Below, one piece after another: positions 28,309-36,923 of a stretch of DNA of 64,000 nt. A model generated the notes under the pieces. It made no database searches. It worked only from the letters and a program-made list of their open reading frames with translations, and had not been told where the DNA came from. Made by a program: the position numbers and the translations under genes. Position 1 is the stretch's first letter. Each line of letters begins with the position of its first letter. The DNA is from Arenibacter sp. F26102 (GTDB lineage: Bacteria > Bacteroidota > Bacteroidia > Flavobacteriales > Flavobacteriaceae), in contig NZ_JALKBC010000012.1 of the NCBI RefSeq assembly GCF_023015865.1, positions 62,001-126,000 of the forward strand, given 5' to 3'.

Positions 28309-30159
28309 CTAATGGGTATTCTCTAGCCAAAGCCTCGACCTCGGTTTCATTTTCAGTGTTCCTGATGCCGTATCCAATTTTTGACCCGTAAAAGCATCCA
28401 AAAGGTCATCGACTTCCAATCCGTTTAATTGAAGTTCCACTTCTTCCTTGTTGTAATTGTGTAAAATGAGGTCTCCATTTTCCATGGGTTGCATGGTGAT
28501 TCTGGTGGGCGCATTAAGTTCAATTTTTAATTGTTCGTTAAAGGCAGTGCGAATTACATTGGCCCAGGAAGTGGGTAGATCTAGTAGACCCAGTGGGCGA
28601 GGGCAGAGCAACACTTCCCCTACAGCCTTAAAATCGGCTTCGGAAAAGGTATGGGTATTTAAAACATATACCTGCCCATCTTTGCTTTTGGTCAGGTAAG
28701 GTATGGTGCTGTTGCCCGATTTCACTTCCAACAAAGCAGTGGCTTTTTTAATTTCCATGGTGGCCTCAATGTCCAACGGCCTTTCCAAAGTAGTTTCACT
28801 TCCATCCAAAATTATTTTCTCCGCACTTACTACCCCAACCTCCGGCTTTAGGATACCGGCCAATTTGGACAGTTTCTTGTTGTCGTCTACGGTTGCCAAA
28901 AATCCTGCTGTCATAATAATTCTTTTTCCTTGCTTGTGCGATGCCACTACCTTGCCCACAATGTTGGGATCGGCGGCAGCTTGGGTGGGTAAAAAGATGG
29001 TCGCTGCGTCTTCGGGATAGTATGCCGTTGGTATCAAGGGAATCCCAAACATGCCTATAAAGTCCATAATGTACAGATCGCCACCTGCGTCACTATGTGG
29101 GGGTTTATATCCGGCTACTCCATGAATTGGAGAGGTCTTTAGGGTTTTGGCCAGCCTTGCCAATTTTTCAAAATCCATTCGTAACAGATGATGTCCCGCA
29201 TGGCCATTTACAAAACTCCCATAATTAAACATAACCAATTCGTTGGCCCCGGCAAGTACTGATTGATACGCCTGCTCTACAAAATCCAATGCATCGCAGT
29301 CACCATGATCAAACCAGGCTCCTCCGATCTTCTTACCCGCCAGTGACTTGATCCAACTATAATTCACAAAGCCTTCATAAGGTTGTACAAATCCAAACCG
29401 CTGGGTGTATTGTCCCCGTGTTTCCGTTCCTACCCAAACTTCGTCGAATAATTTTGGGCCGGTTTCCACATCATACCCGAACATGTGAAAACGATCGTAC
29501 CACTGTGGATATTTAATGATCATGTGTATATCTGGATTAATGGACTTGGCCGGATCTATGAAAATAGAGGATGCTAATTCTGTCATCAATTGTCTGCGGT
29601 AATCGGACCAGCTGCGGTCTCCTTTGGCGGCCTTTGATTCCAAGCTGATATCTCCCGTACACAAAAAATCATCCACAATAAAGGTGTCAAAAATAGGAGC
29701 TGCGTCCAACATCACTTTCTTCATGTCCTGTTGGGTCTTTGGATTCTGCCAATTGAACCAACCGAGTTCGCCCTCCTGCTTTACCCCAATATCACCTCCG
29801 GGGACCGTGGCAATTCCGCCAACCACTTCAAAGCCGTTTTGAGTAAAATATGTTGTGGTCTCGGCCAACAGACTTGGTGCGACAACCAAACCACCACGGT
29901 AGACTTCCAAATACACTTTGGTGATGCCATTGGCCATCATGAGCGAAGTGGCTTCCCTTCTTCCTTCAGGGGTAGAAAGCAAGCGCTCCACAGAATGTGC
30001 GGTGATATATACGCTCAGCTTTAAATAGTCCTGATGAAGTTTGGCAAAACGGAAATTGTCATCCATTGCTGCGCTCGATTGGGAAAACCCTGAAACGGAT
30101 AGGGTTAGCATTAATCCGGAAATAAATAGTGTTCTTATTAGATGGTTGGTTCTGGTCAT
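28309..30159 (-). CDS. Secreted TIM-barrel-like protein, possible glycoside hydrolase, unrecognised family
   Basis: A 616-residue protein with a signal peptide (residues about 8-26, ending SGFSQ). Alternating strands and helices suggest a (beta/alpha)8 barrel over residues 45-350: GITKVYLEVYRGGLVV, GFEVVGGIATVPGG, FDTFIVDDFLCTGD (acidic pair), IHMIIKYPQWYDRF, DEVWVGTETRG, IGGAWFDHGDCD, ELVMFNYGSF. A Rossmann-like segment (GKVVASHKQGKRIIMTAGFL) and a beta-rich end follow, as in GH42-like beta-galactosidases with trimerisation and C-terminal domains. I do not recognise a named family. It is translationally coupled to the NodB-type gene downstream, a pairing that suggests joint processing of an N-acetylated glycan. 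Base composition looks richer in G+C than its neighbours. Confidence 0.7.
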   Translation of the reverse strand: MTRTNHLIRTLFISGLMLTLSVSGFSQSSAAMDDNFRFAKLHQDYLKLSVYITAHSVERLLSTPEGRREATSLMMANGITKVYLEVYRGGLVVAPSLLAETTTYFTQNGFEVVGGIATVPGGDIGVKQEGELGWFNWQNPKTQQDMKKVMLDAAPIFDTFIVDDFLCTGDISLESKAAKGDRSWSDYRRQLMTELASSIFIDPAKSINPDIHMIIKYPQWYDRFHMFGYDVETGPKLFDEVWVGTETRGQYTQRFGFVQPYEGFVNYSWIKSLAGKKIGGAWFDHGDCDALDFVEQAYQSVLAGANELVMFNYGSFVNGHAGHHLLRMDFEKLARLAKTLKTSPIHGVAGYKPPHSDAGGDLYIMDFIGMFGIPLIPTAYYPEDAATIFLPTQAAADPNIVGKVVASHKQGKRIIMTAGFLATVDDNKKLSKLAGILKPEVGVVSAEKIILDGSETTLERPLDIEATMEIKKATALLEVKSGNSTIPYLTKSKDGQVYVLNTHTFSEADFKAVGEVLLCPRPLGLLDLPTSWANVIRTAFNEQLKIELNAPTRITMQPMENGDLILHNYNKEEVELQLNGLEVDDLLDAFTGQKLDTASGTLKMKPRSRLWLENTH

Positions 30160-30349
30160 GGATAAAATTAGGTCTGTTTTAAAAACCTCAATTTATGGAA
30201 TAAAAAGCTGCTATAATTGGTAAATATTACCGAAACCTGACTTATGGTTACCCCATTTAGGGAGATTAAGTAGATTATAAATAATGAAACCTTGTGAATA
30301 CCTAATTCCAAAATAACATGTGTTCAATGGATTTTTAATTGTTCATGAG

Positions 30350-30460
30350 TTGATAAGGGTAATGTTTTCCGGTCGAGCCAGCCTACCTGCCGGTAGGCCT
30401 GCCTTCTGGCAAGGTCGTCGCATCCCGATGGTTATCGGGAGAGACCTCATTTTACTGTTA
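30350..30460. repeat. GC-rich dispersed palindromic element
   Basis: A GC-rich island in AT-rich intergenic DNA (the 353-bp gap 30160-30512). It holds the palindromes CCTACCTGCCGGTAGG and TCCCGATGGTTATCGGGA and is bounded by GGTCGAG and GAGACCTCATTTTA, the same borders as the 159-bp tandem units at 60.5 kb. It is a member of the non-coding palindromic repeats scattered through flavobacterial genomes; function unknown. Confidence 0.65.
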
Positions 30461-30512
30461 TAAGGGTCCTATTAGATACCTAAGTTGTTTTCTGTTTCTA
30501 TTTTTATAGATA

Positions 30513-30827
30513 TTAATGCTTTTGGATTTTTCCAACAATGGTTTCTAGGGCACTTTTTACTTTGTCAATTGCACCTGTTACTGCAAGATCTACAGTATTT
30601 GCCTGATTTGTGACGGCAATGGGTTGTCTGCCTTCAAGTCTGGCTTCCAATAGGCACGAGATATCATTGAATCCATCCTTTTTTCCATTTTCATCTTTCA
30701 AGTGTACCTCTATTCTACTAATATGGGATTCGAACCTTTCTAAGGCTTCGTTGATTTGAGAAGTAAAAAAATCGGCACTTCTTTCTTCTCCATTAAGCGT
30801 TTTATCGGTATTTATTTTAACTATCAT
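30513..30827 (-). CDS. HPF/RaiA-family ribosome hibernation-type protein
   Basis: A 104-residue protein resembling the S30AE/RaiA (sigma-54 modulation) domain: an N-terminal strand (MIVKINTDKTL), a helix (FFTSQINEALERFESHISRI), a strand (RIEVHLKDENG), then CLLEARLEGRQPIAVTNQAN and an amphipathic C-terminal helix (AVTGAIDKVKSALETIVGKI). Such proteins bind the decoding channel of the 30S subunit in resting cells. It lacks the dimerisation tail of long HPF. A DNA-side role is unlikely. It shares orientation with the small gene at 30942 but a hairpin lies between them. Confidence 0.75.
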   Translation of the reverse strand: MIVKINTDKTLNGEERSADFFTSQINEALERFESHISRIEVHLKDENGKKDGFNDISCLLEARLEGRQPIAVTNQANTVDLAVTGAIDKVKSALETIVGKIQKH

Positions 30828-30868
30828 GTTTTACAGTTTTAATGTTTTTTTAGCATTAGTTTCTAAAG

Positions 30869-30897
30869 GGCTATTTAGATTCCCTAAATAGCCTTTT
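30869..30897. terminator. Hairpin between two small minus-strand genes
   Basis: A perfect ten-pair stem, GGCTATTTAG (30869-30878) with CTAAATAGCC (30884-30893), has a five-base loop. The T-run (CCTTTT) is on the plus-strand side; on the minus strand only CTTTAG follows, so it would be a weak terminator for the gene at 30942. Confidence 0.6.
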
Positions 30898-30941
30898 AGT
30901 TCTTTGTTATGTATTCCTATTTCCATTATGGATAGGAAGTT

Positions 30942-31127
30942 TTAGTTCTTTTGGTCATCTCCTGGTCTCGGGGACTTAAATACATCCATTCCCTCTTTTC
31001 TATACTCCACCACTTGTTCCTTTATAAATTCACGGAACTCCCTGTTGCTCTGTCCAGCCTGTTTAGAGAATTCAGCTACTGTTTTGGTTATTCCTCTTAA
31101 CTTGGTGTTCAAAAATGTTTTACTCAT
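30942..31127 (-). CDS. Small basic protein of unknown function
   Basis: A 61-residue product, mostly helical and charged: MSKTFLNTKLRGITKTVAEF, then SKQAGQSNREFREFIKEQVV and a Pro/Asp-rich tail. No signal peptide and no recognised motif. It is upstream of the RaiA-like gene in the same direction. Codon use is like the surrounding genes, which favours a real gene. Confidence 0.55.
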   Translation of the reverse strand: MSKTFLNTKLRGITKTVAEFSKQAGQSNREFREFIKEQVVEYRKEGMDVFKSPRPGDDQKN

Positions 31128-31212
31128 ATGTACTAGTTTAAATTGTTAAGATGCAGTATACAGGTTTAATAGTGGAACCTTACCAATACTGTCTTAAAAT
31201 CCATAGATTTAC

Positions 31213-31490
31213 TTAACAATGGCCTATTCTATTGCTGTTCTTGTTAAAAAATCTCTTATATAGAACCATGGAAGAGCGCAAATTATCCAATTTCCAAAAA
31301 TCAATTTCGCGATATCCTTTTTCTTCAGCACCTACAATGGCAGTCCTACCAGAAGGTGGATTCCAAATAGTGGAGGGATTTATTTCAACATATACATTGT
31401 ATAGTCCATAGCTGCTGTGTAACCTATAACCAACAGTAGCGAATAGTTGGAAATAATTGGTAACTTTAAATGTTCCACCAATTATTTTAG
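31213..31490 (-). pseudogene. Probable C-terminal fragment of a lost gene
   Basis: On the minus strand an open frame without a usable start runs for about 90 codons to a TAA at 31213-31215. Its reading looks like real protein: GGTFKVTNYFQLFATVGYRL, LYNVYVEINPSTIWNPPSGR, TAIVGAEEKGYREIDFWKLD, and end NSNRIGHC. The 5' side is cut at the start of the alpha/beta hydrolase gene at 31494, which is transcribed the other way. I do not recognise the family. It could also be a short real gene with an unusual start. Confidence 0.4.
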
Positions 31491-31493
31491 AAA

Positions 31494-32813
31494 ATGAAAA
31501 ATTCCAAAAACACGGATGCCGAAATCCAAGGTTCCAGAAGGGCCTTTATTTCCAAGACCGCGATGGCTACTGTGGCCTTGCCACTCATGCCCAACTCCAT
31601 GACCGCCGCTTTTGAAAATATGGTACCAACCTCAAAACCTTTCCCAATGAATTCAGAACTCCAGAAAAGCCAAATAGGTCAATACGGCCCTTGGTTGGCT
31701 GATCAGATGCAAGATCCGCCCAAATTGTCGTTCCGGAACGATCATTGGTCCAAAATTGAGGATTGGAAACCAAGCGCACATGCCAAGGCCGAAGAACAGA
31801 TAGCAGAGCCTTTGATAAAGGATAATATTACCGTTACCCTTAAAAGGAAATTTAACTACGACGGACTCGACATTGAGGAACTTACCTGGAAATTGCCCTA
31901 CGGAAGGGATGTGGAAGCTATTTTTTTAAAACCCGAAAACAGTACAGGGATGTTGCCCGCTGTTTTGGCCTTGCACGACCATGGCGGCCAGAAATACTTT
32001 GGCAAAAGAAAGATCACCAAGACTTCCGACAATCAGCACTTGCTCATGGAAGCACACCAACAAAGCTATTATGAGGGTAGGGCATGGGCCAACGAGATAG
32101 CCAAGAGGGGTTATGCCGTTTTGGTACATGACGCCTTTTCCTTTGCCAGCCGGCGGGTGTTTTACCAGGATATGGCCGGTATTGAATGGGGAGCATTGAA
32201 AGCGGAGGGACGTACAGATGAAAATGCAGAAGATGTCAGGAACATAGAAGCCTATAACGAATGGGCCGGCCACCACGAACACCTAATGGCGAAGTCCCTC
32301 TTCTCCGCGGGCACCTCATACCCCGGTATGGTGTTGGCGGAAGACCGTATTGCCTTGGATATTCTGAGTGCCAGAAAAGACGTGGATGCGGATCGTATTG
32401 GTTGCAGTGGACTCTCGGGCGGTGGACTCCGTACAGTTTATTTGGGAGGCATGGATGCTAGGATAAAATGTGCCGTTTGCGTAGGGTTTATGACCACTTG
32501 GAAAGATTTTTTACTGAACAAGGCGTACACCCACACCTGGATGACTTATACCCCGGGCTTGGCAAATTATCTGGATTTCCCTGAAATTATGGGGCTTCGC
32601 GTACCACTTCCTACCATGGTCCAGAGCAATAACCAGGACCAACTGTTCACCTTGCCAGAAATGAAAAAAGCCGATGGGATACTCGCTTCGGTCTTTTCAA
32701 AAGCCGGCCATCCCGAGAAATATAGCGGCAAATTCTATGATGGTGGACATAAGTTTGATATTCAGATGCAAACCGATGCGTTTAATTGGTTCGATACCTG
32801 GTTGGGGAAATAA
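31494..32813 (+). CDS. Tat-exported alpha/beta hydrolase (Abhydrolase_7/acetyl esterase-like)
   Basis: A 439-residue hydrolase. The N-terminus has a twin-arginine signal (SRRAFISKTAMATVALPLMP, residues 15-34), so it is folded before export. The core has the oxyanion-hole motif ALHDHGG near residue 161 and the nucleophile elbow GLSGGG (Ser308), with a C-terminal GGHKFD giving the likely His near residue 425. This matches dienelactone-hydrolase or acetyl-xylan-esterase-like proteins found in plant and algal glycan loci; sugar ester removal is the likely role but not proven. G+C content looks higher than in the neighbouring genes. A strong GC-rich hairpin lies 46 bp after the stop. Confidence 0.85.
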   Translation: MKNSKNTDAEIQGSRRAFISKTAMATVALPLMPNSMTAAFENMVPTSKPFPMNSELQKSQIGQYGPWLADQMQDPPKLSFRNDHWSKIEDWKPSAHAKAEEQIAEPLIKDNITVTLKRKFNYDGLDIEELTWKLPYGRDVEAIFLKPENSTGMLPAVLALHDHGGQKYFGKRKITKTSDNQHLLMEAHQQSYYEGRAWANEIAKRGYAVLVHDAFSFASRRVFYQDMAGIEWGALKAEGRTDENAEDVRNIEAYNEWAGHHEHLMAKSLFSAGTSYPGMVLAEDRIALDILSARKDVDADRIGCSGLSGGGLRTVYLGGMDARIKCAVCVGFMTTWKDFLLNKAYTHTWMTYTPGLANYLDFPEIMGLRVPLPTMVQSNNQDQLFTLPEMKKADGILASVFSKAGHPEKYSGKFYDGGHKFDIQMQTDAFNWFDTWLGK

Positions 32814-32847
32814 GCAGTTTTATTAAAGAACATAACCATAAGTCAGG

Positions 32848-32900
32848 CCCACCGCTGGCGCGAGCCTGCCTATCGGTCGATAGGCAGGCTCGCACCTTTT
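32848..32900. repeat. GC-rich palindromic repeat, likely two-way terminator
   Basis: A near-perfect 16-pair stem (GCGAGCCTGCCTATCG at 32860-32875 with its complement at 32878-32893) has a two-base loop and sits between two convergent genes, so it could stop both transcripts. The first 25 bases (32848-32872) are repeated exactly at 33598-33622. Confidence 0.75.
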
Positions 32901-32924
32901 ATTGTCATTTGGTTTTTTTATAGA

Positions 32925-33464
32925 TCAATTATATAAAGCTACTATACTTTTTAGTGTAATTCCATTAAAGCAATCGTCTATACATCCTTTTTCAACATAG
33001 CCGCAGGTAGAGATTAATCCATTATTCTCGGATTCAAAGTATGATGTGGAATTTTTTCTTTTTATTAACCATTCCTGTTTGGCCTTGTTATATATTTCAT
33101 CTAAGGTTAATGCAGTGTAGGCACTGGTATGTTGGTGTTCATCACTATTAATTTCATTTTCAATCTCGGTCCATTCCAATTGGTCTACAGGTACAAATTC
33201 TTCTGCTCCGGAGGTGTATCTAAAAGCCCTTTCTATAATTACCCCGTTTGAAACTGTAATAGTTGTTTCCCACCCATAAGTTGTCAAAATAGACCCACTG
33301 GATACCACATACTTATATGAATTATTCGATGATGCCTTAAAATCCAACCAGGCTTCGTGGCTACTTTCAAAATCATTTTCATAGTTGATATCATCATCGT
33401 TGGAACAAGACGATATTGAGACGCCAATTAATAATGATACTATAAAATAAATTTTGTTTTTCAT
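32925..33464 (-). CDS. Surface lipoprotein of unknown function (DUF6174-like)
   Basis: A 179-residue lipoprotein: signal with lipobox SISSC at about residue 20 followed by SNDDD, the acidic surface-export signal of flavobacteria. The mature part (WLDFKASSNNSYKYVVSSGS, TYGWETTITVSNGVIIERAF, LTLDEIYNKAKQEWL) has the W-x(n)-Y-x-Y and E-x-Y pattern of small DUF6174-type lipoproteins, a tentative link. A Cys-rich end (CGYVEKGCIDDC) may form disulfides. Stands alone. Confidence 0.72.
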   Translation of the reverse strand: MKNKIYFIVSLLIGVSISSCSNDDDINYENDFESSHEAWLDFKASSNNSYKYVVSSGSILTTYGWETTITVSNGVIIERAFRYTSGAEEFVPVDQLEWTEIENEINSDEHQHTSAYTALTLDEIYNKAKQEWLIKRKNSTSYFESENNGLISTCGYVEKGCIDDCFNGITLKSIVALYN

Positions 33465-33597
33465 GGTCTATTTTTTTTAGTAGATAGGATATGCACCTAT
33501 TGGTTGCGTCAAATTTTTGTGGACGTTCCAGCTGTTAGTTGCATAGGGGGGAAGAAACAATTGCCATTGCATAAAACTCTTGGCGGTAGCCTATAAC

Positions 33598-33645
33598 CCC
33601 ACCGCTGGCGCGAGCCTGCCTACCGGCAGACAGGCGGAGTCGAAG
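33598..33645. repeat. Second copy of the GC-rich palindromic repeat
   Basis: Bases 33598-33622 are identical to 32848-32872; the remainder (TACCGGCAGACAGGCGGAGTC) diverges. It lies in the 424-bp gap 33465-33888, which otherwise holds only a terminator at its end and no gene-like frame. Confidence 0.7.
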
Positions 33646-33830
33646 GGTCATACAAGCAAAGAAACCGAAGGTTCATGAATACCTTGAAATAACAAGCAGA
33701 AATCAATGAACTAAATCGAATATTCATGAAAACCGATCTAAAAATAGTAAAGCTAAACGGCAAACCTCAAATGAAATATCCTAAGGGGCTAGGCTGACCC
33801 CCACATTGGACAATAGGAAAGTATAGCCAT

Positions 33831-33863
33831 AAAAAAAAGCAGTTCGGTGAAAGAACTGCTTTT
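33831..33863 (-). terminator. Intrinsic terminator of the minus-strand gene at 33889
   Basis: Read on the minus strand, AGCAGTTC pairs with GAACTGCT across a seven-base loop, followed by TTTTTTTT. It lies 26 bp after the stop codon of the secreted Cys-containing protein. Confidence 0.88.
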
Positions 33864-33888
33864 AAATAGGGTTAAAAGGATTTGTAGT

Positions 33889-34260
33889 TTATCCTTTTAC
33901 CGTTACTTTTTCTACGACTATAGATTTTACACCATTTTTATCGACCACTTTTCCGGTTACTTCAACCATTTCAGCAGCGTGCGAAATTACTTCTTTATAG
34001 GCGTCAGCTGCGTTGTGGTCTTCCACCAAAAGATAAACCATTCCGTCTTCGCTGAGAATTCCGGCAGGTAATCCTTTATCCAAACAGGCTTGGGCACATT
34101 TTTTGTGGCCTTGCCCTGTAGCATCTTGCGTAACATAACAAGATAGGTCCAAAACTTCTCCTTTTATAGTTTCACTGCTTTGGGCAAAAGCATTGGTAGA
34201 GAACATGAAAAGAAAAGCCATCACTAATAATCCGAAATAATGAGTTTTTGTATGTTTCAT
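33889..34260 (-). CDS. Small secreted protein with conserved Cys motifs, unknown function
   Basis: A 123-residue periplasmic product with a signal peptide (residues 1-26, ending NAFAQ). The mature protein begins with an OB-like strand (IKGEVLDLSCYV), then HKKCAQACLDKG with two Cys in a CxxxC arrangement preceded by a third Cys, then MVYLLVEDHNAA and VEVTGKVVDKNGVKSIVVEK. Comparable small proteins occur beside haem and copper genes in other Bacteroidota and Planctomycetes, but I cannot name a family. The next gene, on the other strand, encodes a haem-binding protein, a weak contextual link to metal or redox chemistry. Confidence 0.7.
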   Translation of the reverse strand: MKHTKTHYFGLLVMAFLFMFSTNAFAQSSETIKGEVLDLSCYVTQDATGQGHKKCAQACLDKGLPAGILSEDGMVYLLVEDHNAADAYKEVISHAAEMVEVTGKVVDKNGVKSIVVEKVTVKG

Positions 34261-34457
34261 AGTATATGATTTTGTTAAACAAGCTTCCTTTAAAATTACA
34301 ATTTAAATGGCATTTATTGGAATAATTGTTAAGAAATTATGGTGCGATAGGTAGAATTGTTTTCCAGAAACTTTAAAAAAAATTATTAGCTTAGTTACAC
34401 ATTATAAGCATTTTAGGTCTATTTTTCTTAAAATAGCTGCTTTTTGAATCTAAAATT

Positions 34458-34949
34458 ATGAGTACTAGGTTAAAGATTGTCCTTGCGTTATTTATAGTCG
34501 TCCTGATTCTTCAACTTCCTGTGTTTAATCCTGAAAAAAATTATGTCGACGCTGATACCCATGTGGACATAACAGATAAGTACGAGGTGCCAATGGCTAT
34601 CCAAATGGATCTGTATGTGGCTTGTTATAATTGCCATTCCAATTATACAGAAGATTATCCGTGGTATTATAATATACAACCCGTAAGCTGGTGGATGAAC
34701 GGCCATATTAAGAAGGCCAAACAGGCCTTGAATTTCTCCGAATTTGCCACCTATCCGCCAGATACTGCTGCCAAGAAATTCGAAAACCTTCACAAGGTCA
34801 TGAAAGAGCAAAGCATGCCGCTTAAATCGTACCTTTTGCTGCATGATGAAGCTAAACTAACGGACGATCAATACCAACATATTGCCGACTGGGCAAAGGA
34901 AACACAGAAGAAAGTGGAGAACGAAATTGATTCAACCAAAACCTTTTAA
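34458..34949 (+). CDS. Membrane-anchored haem-binding (Haem_bd) protein
   Basis: A 163-residue protein with one N-terminal membrane helix (LKIVLALFIVVLILQLPVF) and a periplasmic domain holding the c-type haem motif CYNCH at about residue 56. The surrounding SNYTEDYPWYYNIQPVSWWM and GHIKKAKQALNFSEF are typical of the Haem_bd family of short cytochrome-like proteins in Bacteroidota. The distal ligand may be the Met in EQSMPLK. Its electron partner is not in the window. Confidence 0.9.
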   Translation: MSTRLKIVLALFIVVLILQLPVFNPEKNYVDADTHVDITDKYEVPMAIQMDLYVACYNCHSNYTEDYPWYYNIQPVSWWMNGHIKKAKQALNFSEFATYPPDTAAKKFENLHKVMKEQSMPLKSYLLLHDEAKLTDDQYQHIADWAKETQKKVENEIDSTKTF

Positions 34950-35008
34950 ACAAGACAATTTTTGTTAAGGTGCCCCATTTGTAAGTAAAAAGGGGAAATA
35001 AGCAGCTA

Positions 35009-35311
35009 CTATAATTTAGTTCCTTGGATTAAAATGGAAGATTTGATCGACTTTTCTTTGAGATGCAGGAACTTTTTTCGCTCCTCGTCATTTTTAAAAT
35101 TATCAAAGTCTTCTTGCGTATTAAATTCCACCAAATGGATTTCATAAGGGGTCTCCATATTTTTTTCAATTACGGATTCCTCTGTGGGTCTAATCCGTAG
35201 GGTAAGTCTACCATTATATTTTAAAATAGTGGGAATGGCAGGTTCCTTGGACTGATGAAATATTTCTTCCTGTCCGGCTATAACGTAAATAAGTTGTGTT
35301 ATGTAGATCAT
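35009..35311 (-). CDS. DUF1330-family protein
   Basis: From the ATG at 35311 the product has 100 residues, starting MIYITQLIYVIAGQEE; a longer frame from 35350 adds an atypical N-terminus. The ferredoxin-like, dimeric alpha/beta-barrel-type pattern (FHQSKEPAIPTILKYNGRLT, YEIHLVEFNTQEDFDNFKND) fits DUF1330, cytoplasmic proteins of unclear function. Single gene, convergent with the haem protein. Confidence 0.75.
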   Translation of the reverse strand: MIYITQLIYVIAGQEEIFHQSKEPAIPTILKYNGRLTLRIRPTEESVIEKNMETPYEIHLVEFNTQEDFDNFKNDEERKKFLHLKEKSIKSSILIQGTKL

Positions 35312-35397
35312 AGAATCAAGGGTGATTTTAATGTGGGTTAAATACAACAATATGCCAAGAGGGGAGGGCCAGGGCTGTTTAGGTGTTAGCTACAGTT

Positions 35398-36849
35398 TTA
35401 TTGGCTCAATTGTTCAATCATTTTGTTAGCATAATCAATCTGACGTTGGTCATCGCTTGTTGCCATCTCGGTTACTTTTTTGAAATATTCAACCGCCATT
35501 TCGTTATTTCCACTTGTTCTGTAGTATTGTGCCAATCCAAAATACCCGCCAAAATAATTCGGAAAATTTGTTTTAACCAACTCGAACACTTTTAGTGTTT
35601 TTTCGGGTTCTTTTTTCAAATAACTAAAACCTAAACTGACTAAATCTTTTTCTACAATATCAAATTTAGTAGGGTCCGATTTTAGTTGACTAAACTTGTT
35701 TGTAATATTTTCTATTCCATTATCTTCAATGTCTTTATCAAGTAATATGTCAGCAGGAATAGGAATTTTACCATCGGAAAAATAACTAGCCAAAAAATAG
35801 GCTTTACGGCCCAGTCCACCATAATCTTGGGTATTGGTAAAAATTGCTACTGTAATCTTCTCTGAAGGAATCCGTAGGGAATAATTTAAGAAACCGGTAG
35901 TACTACCGCCATGCATTAAATACTTTCTATCATTTTTAATGTCGATCTGCCACCCAAACCCATAGCCTTTTCCATCGGTTTTTCCATGTTCGTCCCAACT
36001 TGAAAAGGCATCGTTTCTCAAATCTGTTTTTACAAGCGTTTCATCATATAAACTTTTATCCCAATGCACATAATCACTAACAGAGGAGTAAACACCACCA
36101 TCGCCTTGAATGGCCGACCAAGTACTTTGGTCCTTATTTTCATATATGCTGTCATTGAATTTATAACCATAGGCACGATTTTTAATAGGTACCCCTTTTA
36201 GGTAAATAGTGCTATTGGCCATACCTGTTTTTTCAAAAATCTCCTTATCCATAAATTCTTTAAAAGTTTTACCGGACACCCGTTCTATAATCATCGCCAA
36301 AACAGCATAACCCGAATTACTGTATTGGTATTTGGAATTTGCCGGAAACAAAAGGCTGTCTTGCGCTATTAGAAGATTGAGCACATCTTTATCAACAAGC
36401 TGTTTTTCTCCTTCTTCTGTATATAATTTGTCGTAAGCTCGTAAACCTGATCTGTGCGACAATAAATTTTTTATGGTAATGTCTTTCCCATATTCCGAGA
36501 ATTCGGGAATTACTTCTGTGAGTTTGGTGTTATAAGTTAGTTTTCCTTGATGTATTAAAACCAAAATTCCCATTGCAGTAAACTGCTTTGTTACAGACGC
36601 TAGTCTATAATTGGTTTCACAAGTGGCAAGGATTTTATTTTCCAAATCGGCATAGCCAAAACTTTGACACTCTTTTATGTTACCATCTTTTATGACAACA
36701 AAACTTGCGCTTGGCTTTTCGCCAATATAATCTTGGAACAGAAAATTGATTACATCTTGTTTGCTCTCCTTCTTTTCCACCAGTTGTTCGGAAGGCTTAC
36801 ACCCACAAATTAGGATTAAAAAGACTAAAGTTAAAGAGGAGTACTTCAT
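35398..36849 (-). CDS. Class C beta-lactamase-fold serine hydrolase lipoprotein with TPR tail
   Basis: A 483-residue lipoprotein (lipobox around Cys17, LICGC). The penicillin-binding-type motifs are present: SVTK (Ser85, Lys88), YSN (Tyr176-Asn178) and HGGSTTG in place of the KTG triad. Residues about 385-480 are TPR-like (YLKKEPEKTLKVFELVKTNF, YFGLAQYYRTSGNNEMAVEY). Such proteins act as D-aminopeptidases or esterases more often than as beta-lactamases; the substrate is unknown. Stands alone beside the defence-like island. Confidence 0.88.
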   Translation of the reverse strand: MKYSSLTLVFLILICGCKPSEQLVEKKESKQDVINFLFQDYIGEKPSASFVVIKDGNIKECQSFGYADLENKILATCETNYRLASVTKQFTAMGILVLIHQGKLTYNTKLTEVIPEFSEYGKDITIKNLLSHRSGLRAYDKLYTEEGEKQLVDKDVLNLLIAQDSLLFPANSKYQYSNSGYAVLAMIIERVSGKTFKEFMDKEIFEKTGMANSTIYLKGVPIKNRAYGYKFNDSIYENKDQSTWSAIQGDGGVYSSVSDYVHWDKSLYDETLVKTDLRNDAFSSWDEHGKTDGKGYGFGWQIDIKNDRKYLMHGGSTTGFLNYSLRIPSEKITVAIFTNTQDYGGLGRKAYFLASYFSDGKIPIPADILLDKDIEDNGIENITNKFSQLKSDPTKFDIVEKDLVSLGFSYLKKEPEKTLKVFELVKTNFPNYFGGYFGLAQYYRTSGNNEMAVEYFKKVTEMATSDDQRQIDYANKMIEQLSQ

Positions 36850-36923
36850 TTTTTTAAACTTTACGTTAAGTAAGGTGGTTTAAACCATATATTGATTTTA
36901 CCTTAATATGACTTAAATATCGG

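Noticed and set aside
35398-36849. Antibiotic resistance beta-lactamase
   Set aside because: It has the SxxK and YxN motifs, but HGGSTTG and a TPR tail point to a general serine hydrolase/peptidase; resistance is not supported.
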